NCBI GenBank assembly: GCA_964425195.1
Contig: CAYRLG010000009.1
Span: 52,446 to 116,445, forward strand
DNA from: Desulfamplus sp964425195
Lineage (GTDB): Bacteria > Desulfobacterota > Desulfobacteria > Desulfobacterales > Desulfobacteraceae
Direction of reading: 5' to 3'
Length of the DNA stretch: 64,000 nucleotides
Of the stretch, positions 25,470 to 34,853 are shown piece by piece (the stretch's first letter is position 1; each line of letters opens with the position of its first letter). The translations under genes were made by a program, and so were the position numbers. The notes beneath the pieces were generated by a model. That model saw only the letters and a program-made list of their open reading frames with translations, did not search any database and was not told the origin of the DNA.

Positions 25470-27674
25470 ATGAGAGTCCCAACAATTTCAAAATATAGCA
25501 CAGCAACCTATCAGTTAGGTGTTATTACCAGTGACTTGAAGGATGCCAATGATGTTATGAGCACTCAAAAGAAGATTAACAACCTTTCTGATAATCCAAT
25601 TGGCATGACTCAGGTGCTTGATCTAAAAGAAAATATTAAGCATCTTAAACAGATAGAGACCAATGTGGAGATGGGAAGAACATGGCTTACTGGTGTTGAA
25701 AGCTCTCTTAAAAGTGTGAATGATATTATTTTAAGCACAAAAAATGATGTATTGCGTTATTCTAATGGCTCTATGAATGCTCAAAACCGCAAAGATGCTA
25801 TTGATAATATCAATAATGTAATTGAGCAGATAGTAAGTTTAGGTAACACAAAGATGAATGGAGGCTATATTTTTAGTGGAAATAGCACTAATGTTAAGCC
25901 CATAGAGTATTATCCTAATGAAGAACCTCCTCGAGTTGCTTATGTGGGTGAAAGTAATCCTTTTAAGATTCGTTCTGACAAAAATGCGGAGATTCCAGTA
26001 GGGCGTGCTGGGTCAGATGTTTTTTGGGAAGATAAAGTTTCTATTAACGCAACTAATAATACTATCACCTTTCAAGAAAATCCCGATCCTAATCTTAATT
26101 CTGATTATAAACGAACAGTTACAGCAACAATTCCCTCCGGTGAATATGACAACAAATCTCTTATAACAACTATCAGAAATGAGCTTAACAAAGCATCAGC
26201 TAAAGATGGTCATGGAGTTATCTATGATGTTAAATATAATGAAGAGACTAAGCAGTTTGCAATTGTAGAAGATGGCTCTTACAAAGGCTATATGGCTACA
26301 AATTTTTTGTGGAATACCAGTAATGGAACGAACGATAAAGAGGCTGTTATTAATCAAGATGCCTATATTGACAACGTAGCTGCTGGTGGCACGGTTCTTT
26401 TAGATGATATAAACACAATAGTATCTGACAGCAAGGCTATAAATATTTCGGAACAGCCAGAAGATTTTAAATTGACTCGTCTATGGGGTTCTTTTAAACC
26501 ACCTGCTCATGATTTCACATTTGAAGGGGAATATTGGGGATTAGAAAACAGCAAGGGGATGTTGACTCCTTCAAAAATTACTCAATCAGGAGTTGCGCCT
26601 GATATTTTAGTTGAGGTCAATTACGAATCTAACGGAGGAGTAATCCCATCAAAAATCGTGGGGAATGCTAATGGAGCAGATATATACTTTGATAGTGATG
26701 TTGACAAAGACGGTAAACCAATTCCAGATATAAGCATCTCATTTGATAACTCAGTCAGCAAAGATGATTATGTCAAGTTCACAATCAATCCTGCAAAAGA
26801 GATTGTTCTTGAAGATACATCAATAGGGCATGAAATTGGATTTGTAGGGGAAAATGTACTATCAGCTCCTCATACTTCTGATAAGCCATTAGATCCATTA
26901 CCTCTAAATATCCTTATCAATAATACTAACAATAAAATTGATTTTCAGGAGGTAGTTGGTGAGGGAGAAAACCGTACAGTTTATACTCTTACCGCTTCGG
27001 TAAAGGCAAAAAATTACACAAATTATGATGAGCTGGCAACTGAAGTTGAGAAAGCTATGGAGGCAGAATCTCTTAAAAACGGAAATAGAATAAATTATGC
27101 TGTTTCATGGGACGATGAGACAAAAAAGTTCACAATAAAAGAAGACGGAACAAATCTTGATGAATTTAATATGTTGTGGCAGTCTGGCGAAAATGCCCCT
27201 GTTAATGACAATGAAAGTATAGGAGCTACTCTTGGATTTAATGCAGAAGACGATACAAAATATCTTTGGAAAAAAGATAGACCCGAAGATGTTGGAAAAC
27301 CTATAAAATTTAGAGAGCCTGTTGAATTGGGAAAACCGGTTGAGCGGGGAATCTTTAACACCTTAATTGATTTGGTAGGTTATCTTAAAAATAATGATGT
27401 GGATGGTATAGAGAGAACTATTGGCAGGCTTGAGTCAAACTACAATCATATCACCTCAGTTATAGCAGACACTGGCATGAAGTATAGTCGCCTTGAGACA
27501 AGAAAAGTTATCACTTCTGAAATGAATCTTAATCTCAACGAAAGAAGAGCAAGCATTGAAGATGCTGATATCGTTGAAGCAATTATGAATCTTAACTCCG
27601 CACAGTCAGCGTATGAAGCTGCTCTTGGTTCAACAGCCAAAATAATGAAAACAAGTTTAATGGATTATATTTAA
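25470..27674 (+). CDS. flgL: Flagellar hook-associated protein FlgL (HAP3), enlarged
   Basis: Second junction protein between hook and filament. The 734-residue product keeps the flagellin-like ends (MRVPTISKYSTATYQLG; INNLSDNPIGM; GGYIFSGN; C-terminal NLNSAQSAYEAALGSTAKIM) but is about twice the usual 300-400 residues. The middle holds two related segments, about residues 190-285 and 482-600. Both start NxTNNxIxFQE and contain a Y-x-V-x-(Y/W)-(N/D)-(E/D)-E-T-K-(K/Q)-F pattern, indicating an internal duplication. A GGGAGG ribosome site precedes the ATG. Confidence 0.93.
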   Translation: MRVPTISKYSTATYQLGVITSDLKDANDVMSTQKKINNLSDNPIGMTQVLDLKENIKHLKQIETNVEMGRTWLTGVESSLKSVNDIILSTKNDVLRYSNGSMNAQNRKDAIDNINNVIEQIVSLGNTKMNGGYIFSGNSTNVKPIEYYPNEEPPRVAYVGESNPFKIRSDKNAEIPVGRAGSDVFWEDKVSINATNNTITFQENPDPNLNSDYKRTVTATIPSGEYDNKSLITTIRNELNKASAKDGHGVIYDVKYNEETKQFAIVEDGSYKGYMATNFLWNTSNGTNDKEAVINQDAYIDNVAAGGTVLLDDINTIVSDSKAINISEQPEDFKLTRLWGSFKPPAHDFTFEGEYWGLENSKGMLTPSKITQSGVAPDILVEVNYESNGGVIPSKIVGNANGADIYFDSDVDKDGKPIPDISISFDNSVSKDDYVKFTINPAKEIVLEDTSIGHEIGFVGENVLSAPHTSDKPLDPLPLNILINNTNNKIDFQEVVGEGENRTVYTLTASVKAKNYTNYDELATEVEKAMEAESLKNGNRINYAVSWDDETKKFTIKEDGTNLDEFNMLWQSGENAPVNDNESIGATLGFNAEDDTKYLWKKDRPEDVGKPIKFREPVELGKPVERGIFNTLIDLVGYLKNNDVDGIERTIGRLESNYNHITSVIADTGMKYSRLETRKVITSEMNLNLNERRASIEDADIVEAIMNLNSAQSAYEAALGSTAKIMKTSLMDYI

Positions 27675-27699
27675 TGAAAAACAAAAGGATATTTTATAA

Positions 27700-27942
27700 G
27701 TGCTTGTTTTAACACGAAAAATAGAAGAAGAGATTAAGATTGGTGATAATATTGTTATTAAAGTGCTTGACGTTGATGGCGGAAGTGTCAAAATAGGAAT
27801 TGATGCACCAAGAGATATTGTTATTCTCAGAATGGAGATTCTTGAGCAAGTGGAAAAAGAGAATATTGAGTCAGCTTCAAAAAATATAGCCGATATTGCA
27901 GATGCAGTTGATATGATTAAAAAGAAATTTCAAACAGATTAA
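27700..27942 (+). CDS. csrA: CsrA, carbon storage regulator / flagellin translation repressor
   Basis: RNA-binding dimer that represses translation by covering GGA motifs in leaders. The 80-residue product starts from GTG and reads MLVLTRKIEEEIKIGDNI, then VKIGIDAPRDIVILRMEI, both diagnostic. The C-terminal extension is longer than in E. coli (61), as in Bacillus-type CsrA that works with FliW. AAGGAT precedes the start. It sits between flgL and fliW, the classical FliW-CsrA-flagellin circuit. Confidence 0.97.
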   Translation: MLVLTRKIEEEIKIGDNIVIKVLDVDGGSVKIGIDAPRDIVILRMEILEQVEKENIESASKNIADIADAVDMIKKKFQTD

Positions 27943-28010
27943 AAATCAATTTAATTTACACTTGACACATACCAATCAACAACTCTAACAGAGGTGGAGG
28001 GATACAGAAG

Positions 28011-28481
28011 GTGAAAATTCAAACAAGAAAATTTGGTGAAATTGATATTGATGAAAATCTCATTCTGACAATGCCTGAAGGTTTACCAGGATTTCCAGGA
28101 TTTGATCGTTTTGTACTTATTGAAAGGGTAGAAACTAAACCTTTTTGTTGGTTTCAATCTGTAGAGCAGCCAAATCTAAACTTGGTTATAATGAGTCCCT
28201 TTTTTTTTAAACCAGATTATGAACCAGAGCTTGAGACCATAATTGAGATAAGAAATTGGCACGGTGTTAGTAAGGATGAGTTACAGGTTTATGTAGTTGT
28301 AAATATCTCCGGAGATTGTGATGATAAAAGAATTACAGCAAATCTAATGGGGCCAATTGTTGTAAATCAGAAAACAAAAGAGGCTGTTCAGTTTGTCTTT
28401 TCAAATACTACCTATTCCCACCAACACGATGTTCTCAAGTCATTAGAAGAGCTTGTAAAGTCTTCAGAAAAGGAGAAGTAA
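28011..28481 (+). CDS. fliW: FliW, flagellar assembly factor and CsrA antagonist
   Basis: Binds CsrA (and flagellin) to couple flagellin translation to export. The 156-residue product starts from GTG at 28011 after GAGGTGGAGGG. It opens KIQTRKFGEIDIDENLILTM and contains EGLPGFPGFDRFVLIE, PFCWFQSVEQPNLNLVIMSP and the late ITANLMGPIVVNQKTKEAVQ, all FliW hallmarks. Length is normal. The GGA-rich leader could itself be a CsrA target, which is inference. Confidence 0.96.
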   Translation: MKIQTRKFGEIDIDENLILTMPEGLPGFPGFDRFVLIERVETKPFCWFQSVEQPNLNLVIMSPFFFKPDYEPELETIIEIRNWHGVSKDELQVYVVVNISGDCDDKRITANLMGPIVVNQKTKEAVQFVFSNTTYSHQHDVLKSLEELVKSSEKEK

Positions 28482-28491
28482 TGGTTTGTAT

Positions 28492-28535
28492 GTAGAGACC
28501 CACATCCGTGAGTCTCTACTTCGTTTGTTTTTCTC
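28492..28535. terminator. Terminator between convergent fliW and iron-sulfur gene
   Basis: Stem GTAGAGAC / GTCTCTAC, extended by CA/TG beyond one mismatch, with a 6-base loop, followed by TTCGTTTGTTTTTCTCTTTT. It ends the flagellar operon and may serve the converging gene too. Confidence 0.75.
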
Positions 28536-28556
28536 TTTTATATCAGATTATTGCCT

Positions 28557-29612
28557 TTACATAAGCCCTTTTTCCTTAATAATATTTAAGTATGTATCAA
28601 CAATAGTTGCTGGCGGAACCCATCTTTCTGACTCATCTTTGCCTTGAAGTTTCATACCCTCAAAATCGCAGACAGCCACGCACAGACCGCACCCGATACA
28701 CCTCTCTTTATCAATACTTGCAATACCATCAACTGTTATTGCGTCCATTGGGCATCTATCTTCACACATTCCGCATCCAGTGCAGCTATCTTCATTAACA
28801 ACAGCAAAGTAATTTGAATTTACAGCAGTTGAGGGTTTATCTGTCTTTTTGATGTAGCTTAAAATCTGGCAGCAGCAGTTACAGCACATACATATATTCA
28901 TAGTTTTAAGAGAATTCCCAGGCTGTAGCACAAGCCCTTCAGCCATTCCTTTTTTTAAGACTTCAAGAGCCTCTTCATGATCAACGCTTTTGCCGATTCC
29001 CCGTTGCTCGTAATAGTATGCACCGCCGCCAAATATAAAACAGCCATCCTCCATGTGGTTACAACCCTTGCCAACCATTTTATGCTCTTTTCTGCATATA
29101 CATGGAGCAATTAAAATTTTTGACTGTGCACGGATTATCTTTTCAGCCTCTTCATAATCCATAACCTTCATATCTGCATTTACAGCTTGAGACACAGGAA
29201 TAACTCTTAGCTGGCGGGTTCTAAGTTTTTCCTGCTCTTTCATTAAATACGGAATATATTCATTAGCATCTCGGATAAGCTCCTCTGTCAGACGGTTTAC
29301 CTGATACTCCCATATTCCAACAACAAACTGGGCTGTCATGTATTGTTCAACATCTTTTCTGCTTATGTTCATTATAAGCCCTTTATTGCCCATATCCTTT
29401 AAAATAGGTGCAAGCAGGTTATGATCATAATTGATGCGTTTTGCAATAGATTCAGCAGTTTCGGGTATCATTGTCAGATTGGCTGCAATCGCTGCCTCCT
29501 CTTCTGTAAAAAGTTGTTTAAGAATTCTCAGTTCAACACCAGACTCTGTTGCTGGAAAACCGCATGGTGTGTTGTCAAGGTGTAGGGCAAGTTTTTTGTA
29601 GACATCGGTCAT
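28557..29612 (-). CDS. 4Fe-4S ferredoxin-type protein with N-terminal helical domain
   Basis: 351-residue iron-sulfur protein. The C-terminus has two classical 4Fe-4S motifs, CTGCGMCEDRCP and CIGCGLCVAVCD (about residues 275-320). The middle has further Cys groups (APCICRKEHKMVGKGC and CMCCNCCCQ) that could bind another cluster. The N-terminal third looks like a winged-helix-type region (TAESIAKRINYDHNLLAPILKDMGNKGLI). Proteins of this layout are common in sulfate-reducing bacteria, but their electron partners are not established. It is monocistronic, convergent with fliW. Confidence 0.82.
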   Translation of the reverse strand: MTDVYKKLALHLDNTPCGFPATESGVELRILKQLFTEEEAAIAANLTMIPETAESIAKRINYDHNLLAPILKDMGNKGLIMNISRKDVEQYMTAQFVVGIWEYQVNRLTEELIRDANEYIPYLMKEQEKLRTRQLRVIPVSQAVNADMKVMDYEEAEKIIRAQSKILIAPCICRKEHKMVGKGCNHMEDGCFIFGGGAYYYEQRGIGKSVDHEEALEVLKKGMAEGLVLQPGNSLKTMNICMCCNCCCQILSYIKKTDKPSTAVNSNYFAVVNEDSCTGCGMCEDRCPMDAITVDGIASIDKERCIGCGLCVAVCDFEGMKLQGKDESERWVPPATIVDTYLNIIKEKGLM

Positions 29613-29905
29613 TTCATACTCTCCTAAATATTTTTTATAGGTTATACTTTAAACGGTCACAAATTTGTCTTTTAATATGCAAAACTCAAGTTATGACCGA
29701 GATCAGTATATTAGCAATAATAATTGCAGCATCTCTAAATTAGAGAATCTGTTAAAGCCTAATTTAGACCTTACAAGTTTGCATCTCATACCATTTAACA
29801 GCAATGGATATAAAGTGGCATCAGTGCCAAATTAAGGGGGAAAAAAGACAAATATTGAATAGTGACGGATTCTATTTATTGTGTGGTGCAATAACAGAGG
29901 TCGTT
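29613..29905. other. 293-base intergenic region
   Basis: Upstream of the iron-sulfur gene and downstream of mtaB (both minus strand). It holds a CGGTCA / TGACCG inverted repeat with arms at 29654-29659 and 29694-29699, which could be an operator, and a TGGCATCAGTGCCA palindrome near 29817-29830. No small gene or tRNA is recognisable. Confidence 0.4.
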
Positions 29906-31270
29906 TTAAACAACCTTACCTATTAACCTATTATTTTTATCTCTAATGTTAAGCGAAATATCTACAATCTGCCTTTTCAAATTATCATTTCCATCAACTA
30001 ATACTGAAAGGTAATTAGATGTTATAGCAATAAGTTTATCCGTTTTTTCATCTCGCTTATCTTGAATAATAGCTTCAAGATGTCTTTCACTATTTTCTAT
30101 CTGCATATTTTCAAATACACCTCTCTTTTCCGCTCCAAGCTGCCGAAGGAGTGCACATCTTTTTTTGACTATCTGGTTATTGACTTTATTAGGGTAGTTA
30201 TAGGCAGGAGTTCCTTTTCTTGGTGAGAATGGAAATACATGAAGATAAGTGACTGGTAATTTATTGATTAAATTAAAGGTATTTTCAAAAGCGTTGTCAG
30301 ATTCGCCTGGAAATCCAACAAGAATATCAACTCCAATAGCTGCATTTGGAAGCAAATTACGTATTTTAATAATAAGATTCTCAAACAATTCAACGCTATA
30401 TGGTCTTTCCATAAGTTTTAATATTGTGTCATCGCCGCTTTGAAGAGGTATATGGAAATGGTCGCAAAGAGTGGAATCTCCCTTTGCTGCAAGATGGATA
30501 ATATCATCAGTTAACTCTTTTGGTTCAATAGAACTTAACCGCACTCTGTGGATCGGCTTTAATTTGTCAATTTCAATTAAAAGTTCTGTAATAGAAGAAT
30601 TTTTTTCAGATAATCTATTTTTTTCAAAATCAAGCCCATAAGCTCCAACATGAATTCCTGTAAGAATTGCTTCTTTGTAACCCTTTGATGACAGATTCAA
30701 AAGATGGTTAAATACTTCATGTTTTGGCATACTTATGCTTCGTCCTCTGGCATAGGGAACAATACAATAGGTACAAAAGGAGTTACAGCCATCTTGAATT
30801 TTAAGATATGCTCTTGTTTTGCTCCCTGTAACGGCTGGTTTAAAAAACGGAGTTCTCCTATTTGCTACTTGATCTGTTTTAGGAAGAGGCTCTTGACTGT
30901 TAAATTTATCTCGTGCATTTTTTCCACTCTGCTCAGCTTTAAGAACAGCCTCTACAATATTAAATTTATCTTGATGACCCAAAATAGCATGAATATTCTC
31001 AATTTTGTCGATCTGCTCCGGCTCTGTTTGTGCATGACAGCCTGTTACAATAATCTTTGCATCTGAATTTGATCTAATAATGCTTCGTATCTGTTGGCGT
31101 GACTGCATAGCCGCTCGAGAGGTTACAGCACAGGTGTTTATAATACATATATCGGCATCTTCAAGGTTGTCTGATTTTTTGAAGCCGTTCTCTATAAGTT
31201 CCGATATAATTCCGTCTGACTCATATTGATTTACCTTGCAGCCTAAAGTTGTAATATAAAAGGTTTTCAT
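29906..31270 (-). CDS. mtaB: MtaB, tRNA t6A37 methylthiotransferase
   Basis: Radical SAM enzyme converting t6A37 to ms2t6A37 in tRNA-Lys-type substrates. The 454-residue product begins MKTFYITTLGCKVNQYES (MtaB signature), with an N-terminal UPF0004 cluster domain. The radical SAM motif is CNSFCTYCIVPYARGR, and a C-terminal TRAM-like domain ends the protein. GCKVNQYES separates it from MiaB and RimO. Its start overlaps the mnmA stop by 4 bases, so the two are co-translated with the NIL-ferredoxin upstream. Confidence 0.94.
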   Translation of the reverse strand: MKTFYITTLGCKVNQYESDGIISELIENGFKKSDNLEDADICIINTCAVTSRAAMQSRQQIRSIIRSNSDAKIIVTGCHAQTEPEQIDKIENIHAILGHQDKFNIVEAVLKAEQSGKNARDKFNSQEPLPKTDQVANRRTPFFKPAVTGSKTRAYLKIQDGCNSFCTYCIVPYARGRSISMPKHEVFNHLLNLSSKGYKEAILTGIHVGAYGLDFEKNRLSEKNSSITELLIEIDKLKPIHRVRLSSIEPKELTDDIIHLAAKGDSTLCDHFHIPLQSGDDTILKLMERPYSVELFENLIIKIRNLLPNAAIGVDILVGFPGESDNAFENTFNLINKLPVTYLHVFPFSPRKGTPAYNYPNKVNNQIVKKRCALLRQLGAEKRGVFENMQIENSERHLEAIIQDKRDEKTDKLIAITSNYLSVLVDGNDNLKRQIVDISLNIRDKNNRLIGKVV

Positions 31271-32352
31271 TCTATAAATCCAGCTCCTAATACCTGTTCT
31301 CCATCATAAAATACAGCACACTGCCCGGGAGTAATGGCAAGCTGGGGTTCATCAAACATCACTTTAAGAGAATTATATTTGTCTTGCTCTTTTCCACCTT
31401 GGTTATACTCTTTTGTATTATTTTGAAGTATTAAAGTTGAAGATGCACCAGAATGGCTGTATCGTATTTTGGTTGTAACCCTTAACGGTGATGTTAAGAT
31501 ATCTGTTGCTGCTTTATCAGATAACCAGTTGATATTTTTAATACTACACTCATTTTGAAACAACTCTTCTTTAAACCCAATAATCAAACGGTTATGCTCC
31601 ATATCAATTTTTTTAACATAGTAGGGAGCGGGTCCCGGACAGTTTAACCCTTTACGTTGACCAATAGTGTAAGAGTAAAGACCCTTATGTCTGCCAACAA
31701 TCTTGTTATCTGTGGTTATAATATCTCCTTGTGAAAATGGAAGTGGAGATTTTGATGCAATAAAATCTGCAAAAGACTCCTCTTTTATAAAACAGATATC
31801 TTGACTCTCTTTTTTGTGAATAGGTACAAGTCCATTGTTAGTGGCAATAGCTATAACTTCCTGTTTTGTTAGATCACCAAGAGGAAAAATTGACTGTTTT
31901 AGCTGTTCAGGTGATAGCATTGAGAGAAAATAGGACTGCTCTTTTAAGCTATCCTTCCCTTTTAATAGTTCTCTTTTTTCTACTTTTGCATAGTGTCCAG
32001 TTGCCAAAAAGCTGACTCCCAAATTTTGGGCAGCTTTATATAAAGCTCCAAATTTTACCTTCTGATTGCAGATAACACAAGGATTAGGCGTTTTTCCACT
32101 CTGATAAGTATTGATAAAATAGGATACAACACTGGTTTCAAATTCATCTTTTAAATCAATGCAATAAACTGGAATATCAAGCTGTTTTGAAATGGACTCA
32201 ATATTGTTAGAAGATGTGTAATATTGGGTTGTAAAGTGAATTCCAAGCAGAGTAGGATAGCTCTTTTTTAATAGAAATGCTGCAACTAAAGAGTCGATTC
32301 CTCCGCTTAAAGCAACAGCAACCCCTTTTTTTATTGATAAATCCTTATTCAC
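31267..32352 (-). CDS. mnmA: MnmA, tRNA-uridine 2-sulfurtransferase
   Basis: Makes 2-thiouridine at wobble U34. The 361-residue product has the PP-loop ALSGGIDSLVAAFLL, the NPCVICNQKVKFG block (two Cys in a CxxC arrangement), the second catalytic-Cys block SQDICFIKEE and YTIGQRKGL. A polar insertion (about residues 305-325, Asn/Gln/Lys-rich) lies in the C-terminal barrel. It overlaps mtaB and the NIL-ferredoxin gene by 4 bases each. The CxxC form suggests an iron-sulfur cluster-using variant, which is inference. Confidence 0.94.
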   Translation of the reverse strand: MNKDLSIKKGVAVALSGGIDSLVAAFLLKKSYPTLLGIHFTTQYYTSSNNIESISKQLDIPVYCIDLKDEFETSVVSYFINTYQSGKTPNPCVICNQKVKFGALYKAAQNLGVSFLATGHYAKVEKRELLKGKDSLKEQSYFLSMLSPEQLKQSIFPLGDLTKQEVIAIATNNGLVPIHKKESQDICFIKEESFADFIASKSPLPFSQGDIITTDNKIVGRHKGLYSYTIGQRKGLNCPGPAPYYVKKIDMEHNRLIIGFKEELFQNECSIKNINWLSDKAATDILTSPLRVTTKIRYSHSGASSTLILQNNTKEYNQGGKEQDKYNSLKVMFDEPQLAITPGQCAVFYDGEQVLGAGFIE

Positions 32353-32783
32353 TTGATCATATCTTCAGTGTTATTTTTAGAGTAAAGTCCCATTGCTCTT
32401 GATGGACATGTAACAATACAAAGTTCGCATACAGTACATTTATCTTTATCATAAACAACCTCCATCTCAGGTCGCTTTATAGATAATGCTCCAGTTGGGC
32501 AGACGGCAGTACAAGAACCACAATGGGTACATTTTGATAAATCTCTCCAAATCTCTTGTTCTGCTGAACTGACCCTAACCCCTTGATTTTTTAGATATTC
32601 AACTCCTTGTTTAAAGCTGTCTCTTGTGCCTGATATTTCTAATACCATATAGCCATCTTTACGACTCGAAACTTTGGCATTAAGTATGTTAAATATGAGA
32701 TCAAATTTTTTTGTAAGGTAGCAAACAACAGCTTTTTGAGCTACTTCCGGCGGAAAGTGCAGAATCAATATTTTTGAATACAA
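32349..32783 (-). CDS. NIL-domain ferredoxin (two 4Fe-4S clusters)
   Basis: 144-residue fusion. An N-terminal NIL-type ferredoxin-fold domain (about residues 1-75, KILILHFPPEVAQKAVVCYL) is followed by two 4Fe-4S motifs, CTHCGSCTAVCP (85-96) and CTVCELCIVTCP (116-127). NIL domains elsewhere cap methionine ABC transporters, and NIL-ferredoxins in anaerobes are linked to sulfur transfer. Here the gene overlaps mnmA by 4 bases, so a role in delivering sulfur or electrons to tRNA thiolation is likely but unproven. Confidence 0.88.
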   Translation of the reverse strand: MYSKILILHFPPEVAQKAVVCYLTKKFDLIFNILNAKVSSRKDGYMVLEISGTRDSFKQGVEYLKNQGVRVSSAEQEIWRDLSKCTHCGSCTAVCPTGALSIKRPEMEVVYDKDKCTVCELCIVTCPSRAMGLYSKNNTEDMIK

Positions 32784-32947
32784 GGTTTACCTCCATTGTT
32801 AATTTGTTGTTTTGAATATGCTTTTATTTTGATAGAGAAGCTAATCTAAGAAATATTATAAACATGGTCAAGGTTAATCTTTATCGCTTTTTCTGTAATA
32901 TACATATTAAGTTTGATTATAACATTTTTTTATAGAGAGTCAGAGTT

Positions 32948-34687
32948 ATGAAAATCTTTCTTGTAAACCCCGCATGTCTTGACGTTAGAATAACAGACGA
33001 TGATGCTATGTCGGTTCCTATAGGGTTATATTACATTGGTGCAACTATGTTGGAACAGGGATTTGATGTAGAGATTGTAAATCTTGCTCTATCTGATAAA
33101 CCAGTAGATTATCTTGTCGAGCTTGTTGAGATTAAGAGAGTAAATATTATAGGATTTTCTGTGCTCAATGCAAATCGTCATTGTGCTATAGATGCTGCTG
33201 TTGCTGTAAAAAAGGTGAATCCGAATATCTCTATTATATTTGGAGGGGCTGCTCCCACTTTTATGCCTCAATATTTTTTCAAGGTATGTCCAGCATTAGA
33301 TTATGTTGTAAAAGGTGAAGGAGAAGAGACATTTCTTGAGCTGGTATCTCTTCTTTCTAAGAAATTGGATATTAGTAGTATAAAAGATTTAAAAGGTCTG
33401 ATATTTCGTGAGAATAACTCTATTGTTGAAAATTCTGTCAGACCATTAATATCTAACCTCAACTCTCTTGCTCATCCTGCTAAATACTTTAATTTTCAGC
33501 ATATAGCACTTTCAAGAGGGTGTCCTGGTAGATGTACATTTTGTGGCTCTCCTGCTTTTTGGGGTAAAGGAAGAGTAAGGTTTCATTCTGCTAAATGGTT
33601 TGTTGATGAGATGGAATATCTTGTAAATAGAGGGGTTTTGCATTTTTTTATCTCTGATGACACCTTTACCATGAAAAGAGAGTTGATTATTGAGGTGTGT
33701 GAAGAGATTATTCTCAGATTTATCAAACGTGATATTAAAATCACATGGGTAGCAATATCAAGAGTTGATTTTGTAGATGAAAATATGCTTTTTTTAATGC
33801 GCCAAGCAGGGTGTATTCAAATAAGTTTTGGAGTTGAAAGTGGTTCTGAAAAGATAAGAAAAGTTCTTGGTAAGCCCTTTAGGAACAATACAATTGTTAA
33901 AGCATTCAAATTGACAGTCTCCTTTGGTATTCTTCCAAGAGCCTATTTTATATATGGCTCTCCTGGTGAGACTTATGAGAGTATTAACGCAAGTATTGAG
34001 TTAATTAAACAGATAGAGCCTTTAAGTATGGTAAGCTATATGTTGGTGATTTTTCCGGGGACAGCACTTTATAGAAATTACATAGATAGTATAGATATTG
34101 ATAGTGATAGTGTTTGGGAGCGAAAAATTGAGGATATACCCTGGTTTGAGATAGATCTAAATCTTGATTTTGATCAGGTAAAAGGCTTTGGTAACTTATT
34201 GAGAAATGCCTTTTATTCAAATATCCACAATTTTGCATTAAACATCAAACTTATAGATACTCCAGAGCTATACCCTTATCATGCAGATTTTCTCTCAAGG
34301 CTTGCAATGACATTTAGTCATGGTGATTATGCGACTAACTCAAGCGTACATAATGCAAAAGTGCTTCATCAAGATAGTACTGCTAAAATTCTTTATGAAA
34401 AGGCTCTTTCATACTATCCAGATTCACGTGCATATCTTGGATTTGCCATGTTGATGCAAAAAAAGAGAGAGTTTCAAAAGGCTTTGGAGATTATTAAAGA
34501 TGCTTTTGAAAATATCCCAGAAATTAATTCTAACAAAATGTTATCTGTTAAACGCCAGCTTACACTTTGCATGGCTATAAACCTTATGAATATGGATAGA
34601 TTTAAAGAGGCTCTTAGATATCTTGAGCCTCTAAGCCATTATGATGATATTAAGCCTTATATTTATGCTTGTAAGTCAAGATTATAA
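32948..34687 (+). CDS. B12-binding-type radical SAM protein with C-terminal TPR region
   Basis: 579-residue protein. The N-terminus is a cobalamin-binding-like Rossmann domain (residues 1-150, PIGLYYIGATMLEQGFDVEI; FGGAAPTFMP; GEGEETFLEL). The radical SAM core follows (about 185-400) with RGCPGRCTFCGSP (CxxxCxxC) and HFFISDDTFTM. The C-terminal 120 residues form TPR-like helices (AKILYEKALSYYPDSRAYLGFAMLM). No classical DxHxxG cobalamin motif is seen. The substrate is unknown. It is a single gene, divergent from the mnmA operon. Confidence 0.85.
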   Translation: MKIFLVNPACLDVRITDDDAMSVPIGLYYIGATMLEQGFDVEIVNLALSDKPVDYLVELVEIKRVNIIGFSVLNANRHCAIDAAVAVKKVNPNISIIFGGAAPTFMPQYFFKVCPALDYVVKGEGEETFLELVSLLSKKLDISSIKDLKGLIFRENNSIVENSVRPLISNLNSLAHPAKYFNFQHIALSRGCPGRCTFCGSPAFWGKGRVRFHSAKWFVDEMEYLVNRGVLHFFISDDTFTMKRELIIEVCEEIILRFIKRDIKITWVAISRVDFVDENMLFLMRQAGCIQISFGVESGSEKIRKVLGKPFRNNTIVKAFKLTVSFGILPRAYFIYGSPGETYESINASIELIKQIEPLSMVSYMLVIFPGTALYRNYIDSIDIDSDSVWERKIEDIPWFEIDLNLDFDQVKGFGNLLRNAFYSNIHNFALNIKLIDTPELYPYHADFLSRLAMTFSHGDYATNSSVHNAKVLHQDSTAKILYEKALSYYPDSRAYLGFAMLMQKKREFQKALEIIKDAFENIPEINSNKMLSVKRQLTLCMAINLMNMDRFKEALRYLEPLSHYDDIKPYIYACKSRL

Positions 34688-34853
34688 ATATAAATTTAAG
34701 ATGATTATAATATTTCATGCTATTGTCTTGACCGTTTTCCCTTGAAAAATAAATCAATTAATGTAAGCTATTAGAATTTGCAGATAAGTTTTGTCTGTAA
34801 ATAACAGTGTATTTTTGTAAATAATTAATAACAGTTTTATGGGAAATTATTTT

